This document shows, in pieces, positions 11,487 to 19,985 of a DNA stretch of 64,000 nt. The translations under genes and the position numbers were made by a program. The stretch spans positions 48,241-112,240 of the forward strand of contig DAHUYE010000090.1 of assembly GCA_027315345.1 (NCBI GenBank), read 5' to 3'. Below the pieces are notes generated by a model. The model did no database searches. It had not been told where the DNA came from and saw only the letters and a list, made by a program, of their open reading frames with translations. Each line of letters begins with the position of its first letter. Position 1 is the first letter of the stretch. Source of the DNA: Actinomycetota bacterium. GTDB lineage: Bacteria > Actinomycetota > Acidimicrobiia > Acidimicrobiales > JAJPHE01.

Positions 11487-11522
11487 GCCGCGGCCCAGGC
11501 GGCCGTAACGGCCATAGACGCC

Positions 11523-11556
11523 GGGGTCGGGTGCACGGCGGACGCACCCGAGCCCC
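11523..11556 (+). terminator. Hairpin downstream of ettA
   Basis: Left arm 11523-11534 and right arm 11544-11556 can pair over about 12 bp with one bulged G, around a 9-nt loop. It lies 36 nt after the ettA stop. No U-run follows, as is usual for GC-rich actinobacterial hairpins, so termination is inferred from position and stem strength only. Confidence 0.5.
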
Positions 11557-11684
11557 AGCGCGAACCAAACATCACACCTCGGAAGGCCTCCCGTCAATGG
11601 GAGACCCGGTCCAAACCACCCAAACCGGCCCCAGCCACCCCCTAGGAGGCTCATATATCCGTCCGGAATGCCGTTAATGACAAC

Positions 11685-11906
11685 GTGGGCAATCTCATCG
11701 CCAGAAGCAGGGCGGTGGTCCGGAATGTCGACCCGGGCAACTCGGCCACCTGCCGGCACTGCGGCGCCCCGGTCAAGTTCGTGGCCCGGGCCGGGCTGCG
11801 CCAGGTGATCGCCAACGTCTACTGCGACGGGGTGTGGGACCGGGTCGAGCATTACCACGAGCCCTGCTACGCCGACGCCGGCCGGCCCCACGGCCGGGTG
11901 GCCTGA
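11685..11906 (+). CDS. Small Cys/His protein, possible zinc ribbon
   Basis: Hypothetical protein of 73 residues. It contains CRHCGAPVKF followed by CDGVWDRVEHYHEPCY, a CxxC ... C ... HxxxC arrangement that could bind one zinc ion. I do not recognise a named family. GTG 11685 is the only start in frame close to the Cys pair; there is no clear ribosome-binding site nearby (AGGAGG at 11644 is too far). It lies between ettA and an F420-type oxidoreductase, 76 bp from the latter. It is supported by the regular spacing of metal-ligand residues and by a lack of competing frames. Confidence 0.6.
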   Translation: MGNLIARSRAVVRNVDPGNSATCRHCGAPVKFVARAGLRQVIANVYCDGVWDRVEHYHEPCYADAGRPHGRVA

Positions 11907-11982
11907 GCCGACCCGGGGCTCCGTCGAACCCGGGCCCCGCCCTGCGGGTTACCGTGCCCCCCGACGAAGCGGGAGGTGAGCC

Positions 11983-13014
11983 GTGCGGCTCGGGGCGGGG
12001 ATCGGGCGGGGAAGTCCGGAGCAGATAAGGGCCCGGGCCCAGCGGCTGGAGGCGGCCGGCATCGATGTGCTGTGGGTGGCCGAGCTCTACGGCCTGGACG
12101 GGGTGAGCCTGATGGGCTTCCTGGCTGGGGTGACCGAGAGGGTGCAGATCGGCTCCTCGATCCTCACCTTCTACTCCCGGACCCCCACCCTGCTGGCCAT
12201 GAGCGCGGCCGGGGTGGACGCCCTGTCCGGGGGCCGCTGCATCCTCGGCATCGGCGCTTCCGGGCCCCAGGTCATCGAGGGCTTCCACGGGGTCCCCTAC
12301 GAGGCGCCGGTGGGACGGACCCGGGAGGTCATCGACATTTGCCGGAAGGTGTGGAAGCGGGAGCCGACCAGCTACTCGGGCCGCTACTACACCCTGCCGG
12401 TGCCCGAAGACCAGGGCACCGGCCTGGGCAAGCCACTGCGGATGATCGACCATCCGGTACGCGACCGGATCCCCGTCTATGTGGCCGCCATCGGCCCGGC
12501 CAACGTGGAGATGGTGGCCCGCACCGCCGAAGGCTGGATTCCCATCTTCTTCTGGCCGGAGAAGGCCGGGGAGGTCTGGGGCGGTTCCCTGGGCGCCGGC
12601 CGGGCCAACCGCGACCCGGAGCTGGGCGAACTGGAGATCGTGGCGGGGGGCACCGTCATCATCGGTGACGACGTCGAGCACCTGCGGGAGAGCGCCCGTC
12701 CCAACCTGGCCCTCTACATCGGGGGGATGGGGGCCAGGGGGCGCAACTTCTACAACGACCTGGCCGGCCGCTACGGCTACGAGAAGGACGCGGCCGCCAT
12801 CCAGGATGCCTACCTGGACGGACGCAAGGACGAAGCCGCCGCCCTGGTCCCGGAAGGCCTGATCGAGGCCACCACCCTCATCGGGCCGGCCGGCTTCGTC
12901 CGGGACCGGGTGGCCGCCTACCGAGCCGCCGGGGTCAGCATTCTCAACGTCAACGCCCCCGGGCCAGACGCCGAGTCCACCATCGCCCAGGTCCGGGAGT
13001 GGGCCGAGGCCTGA
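11983..13014 (+). CDS. LLM-class F420-dependent oxidoreductase
   Basis: Luciferase-like monooxygenase-fold protein of 343 residues, cytosolic, probably using coenzyme F420. Family features include an N-terminal LGAGIGRGSPEQI strand, VQIGSSILTFYSRTPTLLAM, SGGRCILGIGASGPQVIEGFHG, IPVYVAAIGPANVEMVARTAEGW, and a C-terminal GPAGFVRDRVAAYRAAGVSI. The GTG start follows GGGAGG at a good distance, with TACCGT about 28 nt upstream as a possible -10, so this gene appears to have a short leader. It starts a co-directional run with the TIGR01777 and geranylgeranyl-reductase-like genes. The substrate is unknown. Confidence 0.85.
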   Translation: MRLGAGIGRGSPEQIRARAQRLEAAGIDVLWVAELYGLDGVSLMGFLAGVTERVQIGSSILTFYSRTPTLLAMSAAGVDALSGGRCILGIGASGPQVIEGFHGVPYEAPVGRTREVIDICRKVWKREPTSYSGRYYTLPVPEDQGTGLGKPLRMIDHPVRDRIPVYVAAIGPANVEMVARTAEGWIPIFFWPEKAGEVWGGSLGAGRANRDPELGELEIVAGGTVIIGDDVEHLRESARPNLALYIGGMGARGRNFYNDLAGRYGYEKDAAAIQDAYLDGRKDEAAALVPEGLIEATTLIGPAGFVRDRVAAYRAAGVSILNVNAPGPDAESTIAQVREWAEA

Positions 13015-13054
13015 GCCGTTCCGGAAGGGTCCCCGGGGCTGGCACCATGGCCGC

Positions 13055-13972
13055 ATGAGGGTGTGCGTAACGGGCAGCAGCGGGCTCATAGGCTCGGCCC
13101 TGGTCCGCCGGTTGGAGGCCGACGGCCACGAGGTGGTCCGCCTGATCCGGACCGGCTCGGGCCGACCTGAACCCGGCACGGCCACCTGGGACCCCGCCGC
13201 CGGGGTGGTGGAGCCTTCGGCGCTGGAGGGCACCGAGGCCGTCGTCCATCTGGCCGGAGCCGGGATCGGGGACCGGCGCTGGAGCGAGGCCTACAAGCGC
13301 ACCCTGCTGCGCAGCCGGGTGGACGGGACCACGACCATCGCCCAGGCGGTGGCGGCCCGGGGCCGGGAGGCGCCCGCCCTCATCAGCGGATCAGCCATCG
13401 GGTACTACGGCACCGACCGGGGCGACGCCGTCCTGACCGAGGACGACCCCCCGGGCACCGACTTCCTGGCCCGGCTGTGCGTCGAGTGGGAAGGCGCCAC
13501 CGCCCCGGCCCGGCAGGCCGGGGCCCGGGTGGTCCACCTGCGCACGGGCCTGGTGCTGAGCGCAGCCGGCGGGGTCCTGGCCAAGCAGCTGCCGTTGTTC
13601 CGCTTCGGCGTGGGCGGCCGCCTGGGGTCGGGCCGGCAGTACCAGAGCTGGATCAGCCGCCACGATGAGGTGGCCGCCATCGTCCATGCCATCCACGACA
13701 GCTCGCTGTCCGGGCCGCTCAACCTGACCGCTCCGGACTCCGTCACCAACGCCCGGCTGGCCACCGCCATCGGGCGGGCCCTGCACCGCCCGTCCGCCCT
13801 CAGCGTCCCCGCCCCGGCCATGCGCCTGGTCTTCGGACGGGAGATGGCCGATGAGACGGTGCTGGCTGGCCAGCGGGTCGCCCCGGCCCGGCTGCTGGGC
13901 TCGGGCTTCCACTTCGCCCACACCGATCTGACCGACGCCCTGCGGGCCGCCCTGGCCGACCGGGCCAAGTGA
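13055..13972 (+). CDS. TIGR01777 family NAD(P)-binding epimerase (YfcH-like)
   Basis: Atypical short-chain dehydrogenase/epimerase-like protein of 305 residues, cytosolic. It has the dinucleotide-binding VTGSSGLIGSALVRRL at the start, VVHLAGAGIGDRRW, LISGSAIGYYG (Tyr of the active-site region) and the FRFGVGGRLGSGRQYQSWI segment with WISRHDEV that marks the family, then a C-terminal DUF1731-like part (ALSVPAPAMRLVFGREMADE, GQRVAPARLLGSGFHF). Its biochemical role is not established for the family. It precedes the flavoprotein gene by 10 bp. CACCAT 6 nt before the ATG is a weak leaderless -10 candidate. Confidence 0.88.
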   Translation: MRVCVTGSSGLIGSALVRRLEADGHEVVRLIRTGSGRPEPGTATWDPAAGVVEPSALEGTEAVVHLAGAGIGDRRWSEAYKRTLLRSRVDGTTTIAQAVAARGREAPALISGSAIGYYGTDRGDAVLTEDDPPGTDFLARLCVEWEGATAPARQAGARVVHLRTGLVLSAAGGVLAKQLPLFRFGVGGRLGSGRQYQSWISRHDEVAAIVHAIHDSSLSGPLNLTAPDSVTNARLATAIGRALHRPSALSVPAPAMRLVFGREMADETVLAGQRVAPARLLGSGFHFAHTDLTDALRAALADRAK

Positions 13973-13982
13973 CCCCCCGGCG

Positions 13983-15194
13983 GTGAGCCGCTACGACGCC
14001 ATCGTGGCCGGGGCCGGCCCGGCCGGGGTGGCCGCCGCCCTCACCCTGGCCCGGGGCGGAGCGGAGGTTCTTGTCCTCGATCGGGCCCGGTTCCCCCGGG
14101 ACAAGTGTTGCGGGGACGGGCTCACCGCCGGCGCCCTGCGGGGCCTGGAGAGCCTGGGGCTGGACCCATCAGCGGTGCCGTCGTGGACGGTGGTCACCGA
14201 CGTCTGCCTGCGCTCCCCCTCCGGCCGGGAGGTGGCCATGGGCCTGCCCGGGGACGGCGTGCATGCCGCCGTGGCCCCGCGGCTCGAACTGGACGCCGCC
14301 CTGGTCGACCTGCTCCGGGGCGCGGCCGGGGTGACCCTGGCCGAGGGCGTGCCCCTGGAGGGACTGGGGCTGGAGCATGATCGGGTCAGGGTGAGGGCGG
14401 GATCCGAGGACCACGAAGCTCCCTTCGTGGTGGGGGCCGACGGCGCCTGGTCGCCGACCCGGCGGTTCCTGGGCGGGGGCGGGGACCGGGGTGGGTACCG
14501 CGGGGAGTGGCACGCCATGAGGCAGTACTGGTCCGGGGTGGAGGGCGACGCCGCCCATCGGCTTTGGGTCTGGTTCGAGCCCGACCTGCTGCCGGCCTAC
14601 GCCTGGTCGTTCCCGTTGGGGGGTGGCCGGGTGAACCTCGGCCTCGGCATCGTGCGCCGGCCGGGCTGGCGGGCGGGGGGGATGGCGCCGCTGTGGAGCG
14701 GGCTGGTCCGCCGTCCTCACATCCGGGAGGTGTTGGGGCGGGCGGAGCCGGAGGGAACGGTCAAGGCCTGGCCGATCCCGGCCTCCCCGGACCCGAGCCG
14801 GCTGGCCGGCGCGGGTGGGCGGGTCCTGTTCATCGGGGACGCCGCCCGGGTGGCCGACCCCATGACCGGGGAGGGCATCGGCCAGGCTCTGACCTCGGGC
14901 CGGGCCGTCGCCCGGGCCATCCTGGCCGGCCCGGCCGGCCGGCCGGCGGCGGTGGCGGCCGCCTACCGCCGGTCGGTGGAGCCCCTCCATCTGGACAACC
15001 GCTGGGCCGGGCTCCTGTCGGGAGTAATGGCCCATCCACTGGGCGCCCGGGGGGCCCTCCGGGTGGCCGGGCTGTCGGCCTGGACCCGGGCCAACTTCGC
15101 CCGCTGGATGTTCGAGGACTATCCGAGGGCGGTGCTGGCCACCCCGGGCCGATGGGGTCACCGGGCCCTGCACCCGCCCGGGGCCTACGCCTGA
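13983..15194 (+). CDS. Geranylgeranyl reductase family FAD-dependent oxidoreductase
   Basis: Flavoprotein of 403 residues likely to reduce isoprenoid double bonds, as in menaquinone or isoprenoid-lipid side chains. It has the FAD-binding IVAGAGPAGVAAALTLA at the N-terminus, the family hallmark FPRDKCCGDGLTAGAL, VVGADGAWSPTRR, and the second FAD motif LFIGDAARVADPMTGEGIGQAL. GTG 13983 follows the epimerase stop by 10 bp, so the two are probably co-transcribed. The 3' end overlaps the convergent acyl-CoA dehydrogenase gene by 10 bp. The natural substrate cannot be read from the sequence; plant-type halogenase or epoxidase relatives are less likely given the CGDG motif. Confidence 0.87.
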   Translation: MSRYDAIVAGAGPAGVAAALTLARGGAEVLVLDRARFPRDKCCGDGLTAGALRGLESLGLDPSAVPSWTVVTDVCLRSPSGREVAMGLPGDGVHAAVAPRLELDAALVDLLRGAAGVTLAEGVPLEGLGLEHDRVRVRAGSEDHEAPFVVGADGAWSPTRRFLGGGGDRGGYRGEWHAMRQYWSGVEGDAAHRLWVWFEPDLLPAYAWSFPLGGGRVNLGLGIVRRPGWRAGGMAPLWSGLVRRPHIREVLGRAEPEGTVKAWPIPASPDPSRLAGAGGRVLFIGDAARVADPMTGEGIGQALTSGRAVARAILAGPAGRPAAVAAAYRRSVEPLHLDNRWAGLLSGVMAHPLGARGALRVAGLSAWTRANFARWMFEDYPRAVLATPGRWGHRALHPPGAYA

Positions 15195-16372
15195 GCGGCG
15201 CCCCTGGCTGAGGGCGATGGCCGCCCTAATGGGGATCGACCACCTGACTCGCTGACGTCGATGTCGTGGGGCAGGCCCAGGACCCGCTCCCCGATGATGT
15301 TGCGCTGCACCTCGGAAGTGCCCCCGCCGATGGTCAGGGCCGGAGCGAACAGATAGCCGTAGTGCCACTGGGGATCGGCCGCGCCCATGGGCCCGGCGTC
15401 GCTCAGCATCCCCTGCGGACCGCACAGATCCTTGGCCAGGCCCATGATGACCTGGCCGTGATGGTCCGAGAGGGCCTTGCGCACGGAGGCCTCGGCCCCG
15501 GGGGGCCGGCCCTGGACCGCGGCGGTGACGGTCCGGAGGCGGATGAGGCGGAGGATCTCCGACTCGGTGAACAGCCGGGCCAGGCGCTGGCGGACCAGAG
15601 GGTCGGAGCATCCGCCCTGCTTGCGCACCAGCTCGATCAGGTCCCCGGCGGTTGGGCCCCGGCCCCAGAGGGCACCCTCCCCCGACAGCGAGACCCGCTC
15701 GTTGCCCAGGGTCACCTTGGCCAGAGACCACCCGGCGTTCACGTCACCTACCAGGCTCGAGGCCGGCAGACGGACCTCGTCCAGGAAGACCTCGTTGAAC
15801 GTGTGCCCGCCGGTCATGTCCGGGATCGGCCTGACCGTTATCCCCGGGGTGGCCATGGGGCAGATGAAATAGGAGATGCCGGTGTGCTTGGGAGCATCGG
15901 GATCGGTGCGGGCGATGAGAATGCCGAACTTGGCCACATGGCCGATGCTGGTCCAGATCTTCTGGCCCGAGACCACCCACTCGTCCCCGTCCCGGACGGC
16001 CCGGGTGCGCAGGCCGGCCAGATCGCTGCCGGCCTCCGGCTCGCTGAAGAGCTGGCACCACAGCTCCTCCCCGGCCAGGAGGGGCATGAGGTAGCGGTCC
16101 TTCTGCTCATCGGTGCCGGCGTAGAGGATGGTGGGGCCGGCCCAACCGATTCCGATGGGATTGACCGGGCGGCTGAGGCCGGCCCGGCGCAACTCGGCGT
16201 CGATGACCAGCTGCTGGATGGGCGTGGCGTCCCGGCCCCAGGGGGCGGGCCAGTGCGGGGCCACCAGGCCGGCCTCAGCCAGAGCCCGTCCGGTGGGCCG
16301 GGGGTTGGCCTCAATCCAGGCCCGGATGTCCGAGCGGTAGGCGTCGTCTTCCCCGGGCAGATCGAAGTCCAT
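15185..16372 (-). CDS. Acyl-CoA dehydrogenase
   Basis: FAD-dependent acyl-CoA dehydrogenase of 395 residues. Typical motifs are WCQLFSEPEAGSDLAGL, DEWVVSGQKIWTS, ARTDPDAPKHTGISYFI, EVFLDEVRLP and the C-terminal LTIGGGTSEVQRNIIGERV. The frame is open well upstream, but ATG 16372 begins MDFDLPGEDDAYR, the usual N-terminus. TACGCT lies 7 nt before it, suggesting a leaderless mRNA. It diverges from a FadD19-like ligase by 78 bp, so the pair may activate and oxidise the same acid. It resembles the long-chain or sterol-side-chain type (FadE) of actinobacteria; the substrate is inferred only. Confidence 0.9.
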   Translation of the reverse strand: MDFDLPGEDDAYRSDIRAWIEANPRPTGRALAEAGLVAPHWPAPWGRDATPIQQLVIDAELRRAGLSRPVNPIGIGWAGPTILYAGTDEQKDRYLMPLLAGEELWCQLFSEPEAGSDLAGLRTRAVRDGDEWVVSGQKIWTSIGHVAKFGILIARTDPDAPKHTGISYFICPMATPGITVRPIPDMTGGHTFNEVFLDEVRLPASSLVGDVNAGWSLAKVTLGNERVSLSGEGALWGRGPTAGDLIELVRKQGGCSDPLVRQRLARLFTESEILRLIRLRTVTAAVQGRPPGAEASVRKALSDHHGQVIMGLAKDLCGPQGMLSDAGPMGAADPQWHYGYLFAPALTIGGGTSEVQRNIIGERVLGLPHDIDVSESGGRSPLGRPSPSARGAAQA

Positions 16373-16450
16373 CGGCCGCAGCGTATTCTTTCCGACTTGA
16401 CCGTCCCCCGGGCCGCCGGTGGTGGGGGTGCCGGGAGCCGAGGGGGTCCG

Positions 16451-18052
16451 ATGAGCGATTGGAACTTTGCCGATGTCTGGGAGACGGTGGCCGAAGCGCT
16501 GCCCGAGGCCCAGGCCCAGGTCCAGGGCAAGCGCCGCCTTTCCTGGTCGGAGATGGACCGACGGGCCAACGGCGTGGCCGCCGCCCTCCTCGGCCTCAAG
16601 CTGGAGCACCAGGACAAGGTGGCCCAGTACCTGTACAACGGACCCGAGTACATGGAGTCGATGTTCGCCGCCTACAAGGCGGGACTGGTGCCGGTCAACA
16701 CCAACTACCGCTACGGGGACGAGGAACTCCTGTACCTGTGGGACAACGCCGACGCCGTGGCCGTCATCTTCCACGGCGCCTTCGCGGAGCGGATCGAGCC
16801 GCTGCGCTCCCGGCTGCCCAAGGTCAAGGGCTGGCTGTGGGTGGACGACGGAAACGGTCCCTGCCCGGCCTGGGCCAGCCCCTACGAGGAGGCGGCCGCA
16901 TCCCACCCGGAGCGGACGGTGGCGCCGTGGGGCCGCAGCGGTGACGACCTCTACATGCTCTACACCGGCGGCACCACCGGCATGCCCAAGGGCGTGATGT
17001 GGCGCCAGGACGACATCTACATGACCCTGGCCGCCCAGGGCGCCAACCGTGATCCGGATTCCGGTCTCGAGGGCCTGCGCCAGTCCCTCACCCAGCCCGG
17101 CATGGTCGGCATGCCGGCCTGCCCGCTGATGCACGGGACCGGCGCCATGTCCTCGATGTCGGCCATGAGCGGCGGGGGCTCGGTGGTCACCCTGGAAGGC
17201 CGCAGCTTCGACGTGGAGGAACTGCTCGACACCATCCAGGCCGAACGGGTCAACAGCCTGGCCATCGTGGGCGACACCTTCGCCAAGCCCATGCTGGGCG
17301 CCCTGGAGGCCAACCCGGGGCGGTGGGACATCTCCAGCCTGGTCCTCATCGTGTCCTCCGGCGTGATGTGGAGCGAGGCCACCAAGCAGGGACTGCTGAA
17401 GCACCATCCCGGCATGCTGCTGGCCGACGCCTTCTCCTCCTCCGAGGCCCTGGGTATGGGCAGCTCCATCTCCAGCGCGGGGGGAACCTCGGCCACGGCC
17501 AAGTTCCGCCTCGGGGAGAACGCCCGGGTCATCACCGAGGACGGGCGGGACGTGGAGCCCGGATCGGCCGAGACGGGCATGGTGGCGGTCAAGGGCCGGG
17601 TGCCGGTCGGCTACTACAAGGACGAGGAGAAGTCGGCCCGCACCTTCCGGGTCATCGACGGGGAGCGCTATTCGATACCCGGGGACTTCGCCATGGTCGA
17701 GGCCGACGGCACCCTCAAGCTCCTGGGCCGCGGGTCGGTCTGCATAAACACCGGCGGGGAGAAGGTCTACCCCGAGGAGGTGGAGGAGGCCATCAAGGAG
17801 CACCCCTCGGTGGCCGACGCCGTGGCCGTGGGCGTTCCCGACGACCGCTTCGGGGAGACCATCTGCGCCATGGTCCAGGCCAAGCCGGGTCAGGAGGTGG
17901 ACGAGGCCGCCATCATCGCCCACGTCAAGACCAGGCTGGCCTCCTACAAGGCGCCCAAGCGCGTGCTTCCCATCGACACGGTGGGCCGGGGTCCCAACGG
18001 AAAGGTCGACTACAAGCGGCTGCGGGACGAGGCCATCAGCCGCGTCGGTTGA
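16451..18052 (+). CDS. FadD19-like acyl-CoA synthetase
   Basis: AMP-forming acyl-CoA ligase of 533 residues. The AMP-binding loop is LYTGGTTGMPKGVMW, followed by SSSEALGMGSS, the GRVPVGYYKDEEKSARTFR segment, YSIPGDFAMVEADGTLKLLGRGS, and the C-terminal hinge and catalytic Lys region (GRGPNGKVDYKRL). The phrases GVMWRQDDIY and INTGGEKVYPEEVEEAIKEHP closely match mycobacterial FadD19, a steroid-side-chain CoA ligase. ATG 16451 follows GAGGGGG. It diverges from the acyl-CoA dehydrogenase gene and its last 17 bp overlap the end of malQ. A steroid or branched-chain acid substrate is a family-based guess. Confidence 0.9.
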   Translation: MSDWNFADVWETVAEALPEAQAQVQGKRRLSWSEMDRRANGVAAALLGLKLEHQDKVAQYLYNGPEYMESMFAAYKAGLVPVNTNYRYGDEELLYLWDNADAVAVIFHGAFAERIEPLRSRLPKVKGWLWVDDGNGPCPAWASPYEEAAASHPERTVAPWGRSGDDLYMLYTGGTTGMPKGVMWRQDDIYMTLAAQGANRDPDSGLEGLRQSLTQPGMVGMPACPLMHGTGAMSSMSAMSGGGSVVTLEGRSFDVEELLDTIQAERVNSLAIVGDTFAKPMLGALEANPGRWDISSLVLIVSSGVMWSEATKQGLLKHHPGMLLADAFSSSEALGMGSSISSAGGTSATAKFRLGENARVITEDGRDVEPGSAETGMVAVKGRVPVGYYKDEEKSARTFRVIDGERYSIPGDFAMVEADGTLKLLGRGSVCINTGGEKVYPEEVEEAIKEHPSVADAVAVGVPDDRFGETICAMVQAKPGQEVDEAAIIAHVKTRLASYKAPKRVLPIDTVGRGPNGKVDYKRLRDEAISRVG

Positions 18053-19901
18053 CGCTGAGGGCCCCGGCCAGGTTGAGGGCCAGGGGATCCTCGAAGAGTG
18101 CTTCCACCGGGTTGGGAAGGGCGAGGGACCAGTTGGCCCGTTCCGCCTCGGTGGTCCCGGGCAGATTGGGACGCTCCTCCACCGCCTGGGCATCCTCCAG
18201 GGTGGCCAGGACCACCGCCGAAGGCGCCTGGCTCAGCAACTGGTGGGTGCCGACGATGACGTTGCGCACCGGGGCGTCATCGGGCACGCCCAGCCACGAC
18301 GCCAGGCGCTGGCGGACCCCTTCCAGCGACTCGGAGTTGGGTTCGACCCCGGCCCGGCGTTGGTCGTCCTGATCGGACCGGGTCCAGAGGCCGGCCACGG
18401 TCGGCAGGTCGTGGGTCGTCACCGCCCCCATCGAGCGTTCCGGATAGCGGGCGGGCAGCTCGGGCTCGAACCACAGCAACCGGGTGGAAAGGATGTTGCG
18501 CCGGGCCATCTCCTCCCGCACGTAGGGCTCGACCGTCCCCAGGTCCTCCCCCACCACCCAGGCGCCGGCGCGGACGCTCTCCAGGCTCAGGATGGCCAGC
18601 ATCTCCTGCCAGGGCAGGCGGACGTAGACCCCCGCCGAGGCCTCCCGGCCCTCGGGGATCCAGTAGAGCCGGAACAGCCCGGCCACATGGTCGATCCGCA
18701 GGCCCCCGGCGTGGGCCAGGACGGAGCGCACGACCCGCACGAACGGCTCGAAGGCGGCCGCCCTCAGCTTCCAGGGGTCGAAGGGGGGGAAACCCCAGTC
18801 CTGCCCGCTGGTGTTGAACTCGTCCGGCGGCGCTCCGACCTTCACCGACAGGGCCAGGCTGTCCTGCCACAGCCAGGCGTCGGCGCCGGCCGGATCGGCC
18901 CCGATGGCCAGGTCCTGCACCAGTCCGATGGCCTGGCCGGCCTGCTCCAACTGCTCGTCCACCAGCCACTGCAGCCAGGCTTGGAAGCGGATGCGATCGG
19001 CGTGCTCGGCCGTGAAGGCCGCCACCCCGGGCGAGTCGGGCCGGCGCAGGCGGGCCGGCCAGTCCGACCAGCCCCGGCCCAGCTGTTCGGTCAGAACGCA
19101 GAAGGTGGCATAGCCCTGGAGCAGGTCGCCCTGTTCGGCGGAGTACCGGGCGAAGCCGGGGTCGCTCCCGGTGCGGGCCGCCGAGGTCTGCCAGATGGCC
19201 TCCAGGGCGCCCAGCTTGAGATCCCACACCGCGTCGCGGTCGATGAGCCGGTCCTGGTTGAGCTTCCGGCCGGCGGCGGCGGCCGCCTCGACCTCGCCCA
19301 GTCCCTCCGAGCCGGGGATATCCTCCACCCGCAGGAAGAGCGGATTCCGGAAGCACCGGCTGCTGGAGAAGTAGGGGCTGGGCTGCTGGGGCAGGCCGGG
19401 GAGCGGGGCGTGGAGGGGGCTGAGGAGGGCGACATCGGCGCCGACCGAGGTGGCCCAGCGCCCCAGCAGACTCAGGTCGGCCAGGTCCCCCAGGCCCCAG
19501 CTGGTGGTGGAACGCAACGACGGCAGCTGCACAGCCCAGCCCCAGGACCGCAATCCTTCCGGCAGGTGACAGGCGGCCGGGGTGACGATGACCCGGACGG
19601 GGGGACCGGCGGCGGGAGATCGGGTGAGGTCGTGGTAACCGAGGGGCAGGTCGGCGGGCAGGGCGTGGCGGCCCTCCCGCTCGGTGCCACCCTCGAGGCG
19701 CAGCGACCATTCCCCGTCGCAGCGGACGGTGTCGCCCTGGCGGACCACCCACACGTCCCGCTCGGTGAGAGGGGGCGGCCCGGCCGAGTCGGCTCCCATG
19801 GCCTCGAGCACTGCTTCCACCGAGACCGGATCGGCGTCGTGCCAGGTCCCGCCCACGTCGTGGTAACCGGGCTCAATGCCCCAGGCGGCCGGATCCGTCA
19901 T
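18036..19901 (-). CDS. malQ: 4-alpha-glucanotransferase
   Basis: GH77 amylomaltase of 621 residues that transfers maltodextrin chains in glycogen/maltose metabolism. GH77 features include LPSLRSTTSWGLGDLADL, FRNPLFL with the sugar-binding loop, LRIDHVAGLFRLYWIPEG with the catalytic nucleophile Asp, VVGEDLGTVEPYVREEM with the acid/base Glu, and AVTTHDLPTVAGLW with the stabilising Asp. ATG 19901 is preceded by both GGAAGG and TAGGTT (7 nt away), so it could be read with or without a leader. It lies head-to-head with a RecB-like gene (84 bp) and tail-to-tail with the FadD19-like gene (17-bp overlap). Confidence 0.93.
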   Translation of the reverse strand: MTDPAAWGIEPGYHDVGGTWHDADPVSVEAVLEAMGADSAGPPPLTERDVWVVRQGDTVRCDGEWSLRLEGGTEREGRHALPADLPLGYHDLTRSPAAGPPVRVIVTPAACHLPEGLRSWGWAVQLPSLRSTTSWGLGDLADLSLLGRWATSVGADVALLSPLHAPLPGLPQQPSPYFSSSRCFRNPLFLRVEDIPGSEGLGEVEAAAAAGRKLNQDRLIDRDAVWDLKLGALEAIWQTSAARTGSDPGFARYSAEQGDLLQGYATFCVLTEQLGRGWSDWPARLRRPDSPGVAAFTAEHADRIRFQAWLQWLVDEQLEQAGQAIGLVQDLAIGADPAGADAWLWQDSLALSVKVGAPPDEFNTSGQDWGFPPFDPWKLRAAAFEPFVRVVRSVLAHAGGLRIDHVAGLFRLYWIPEGREASAGVYVRLPWQEMLAILSLESVRAGAWVVGEDLGTVEPYVREEMARRNILSTRLLWFEPELPARYPERSMGAVTTHDLPTVAGLWTRSDQDDQRRAGVEPNSESLEGVRQRLASWLGVPDDAPVRNVIVGTHQLLSQAPSAVVLATLEDAQAVEERPNLPGTTEAERANWSLALPNPVEALFEDPLALNLAGALSVNRRG

Positions 19902-19985
19902 CCTTCCGAACCTACCCCGCCCCGCCGGGTTGACCGGACCGGGATCCCAGGGCCCGTCACAGGCGCCGCGTAGCCTGACCGGCAA

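Noticed and set aside
11983-11992. Leaderless start for the F420-type oxidoreductase at 11983
   Set aside because: TACCGT is about 28 nt upstream and GGGAGG sits at a normal ribosome-binding distance, so a short leader is more likely.
15185-18193. A minus-strand frame of 1002 codons
   Set aside because: Residues before ATG 16372 are the antisense of the FadD19-like gene. The dehydrogenase fold starts at MDFDLPGEDD.
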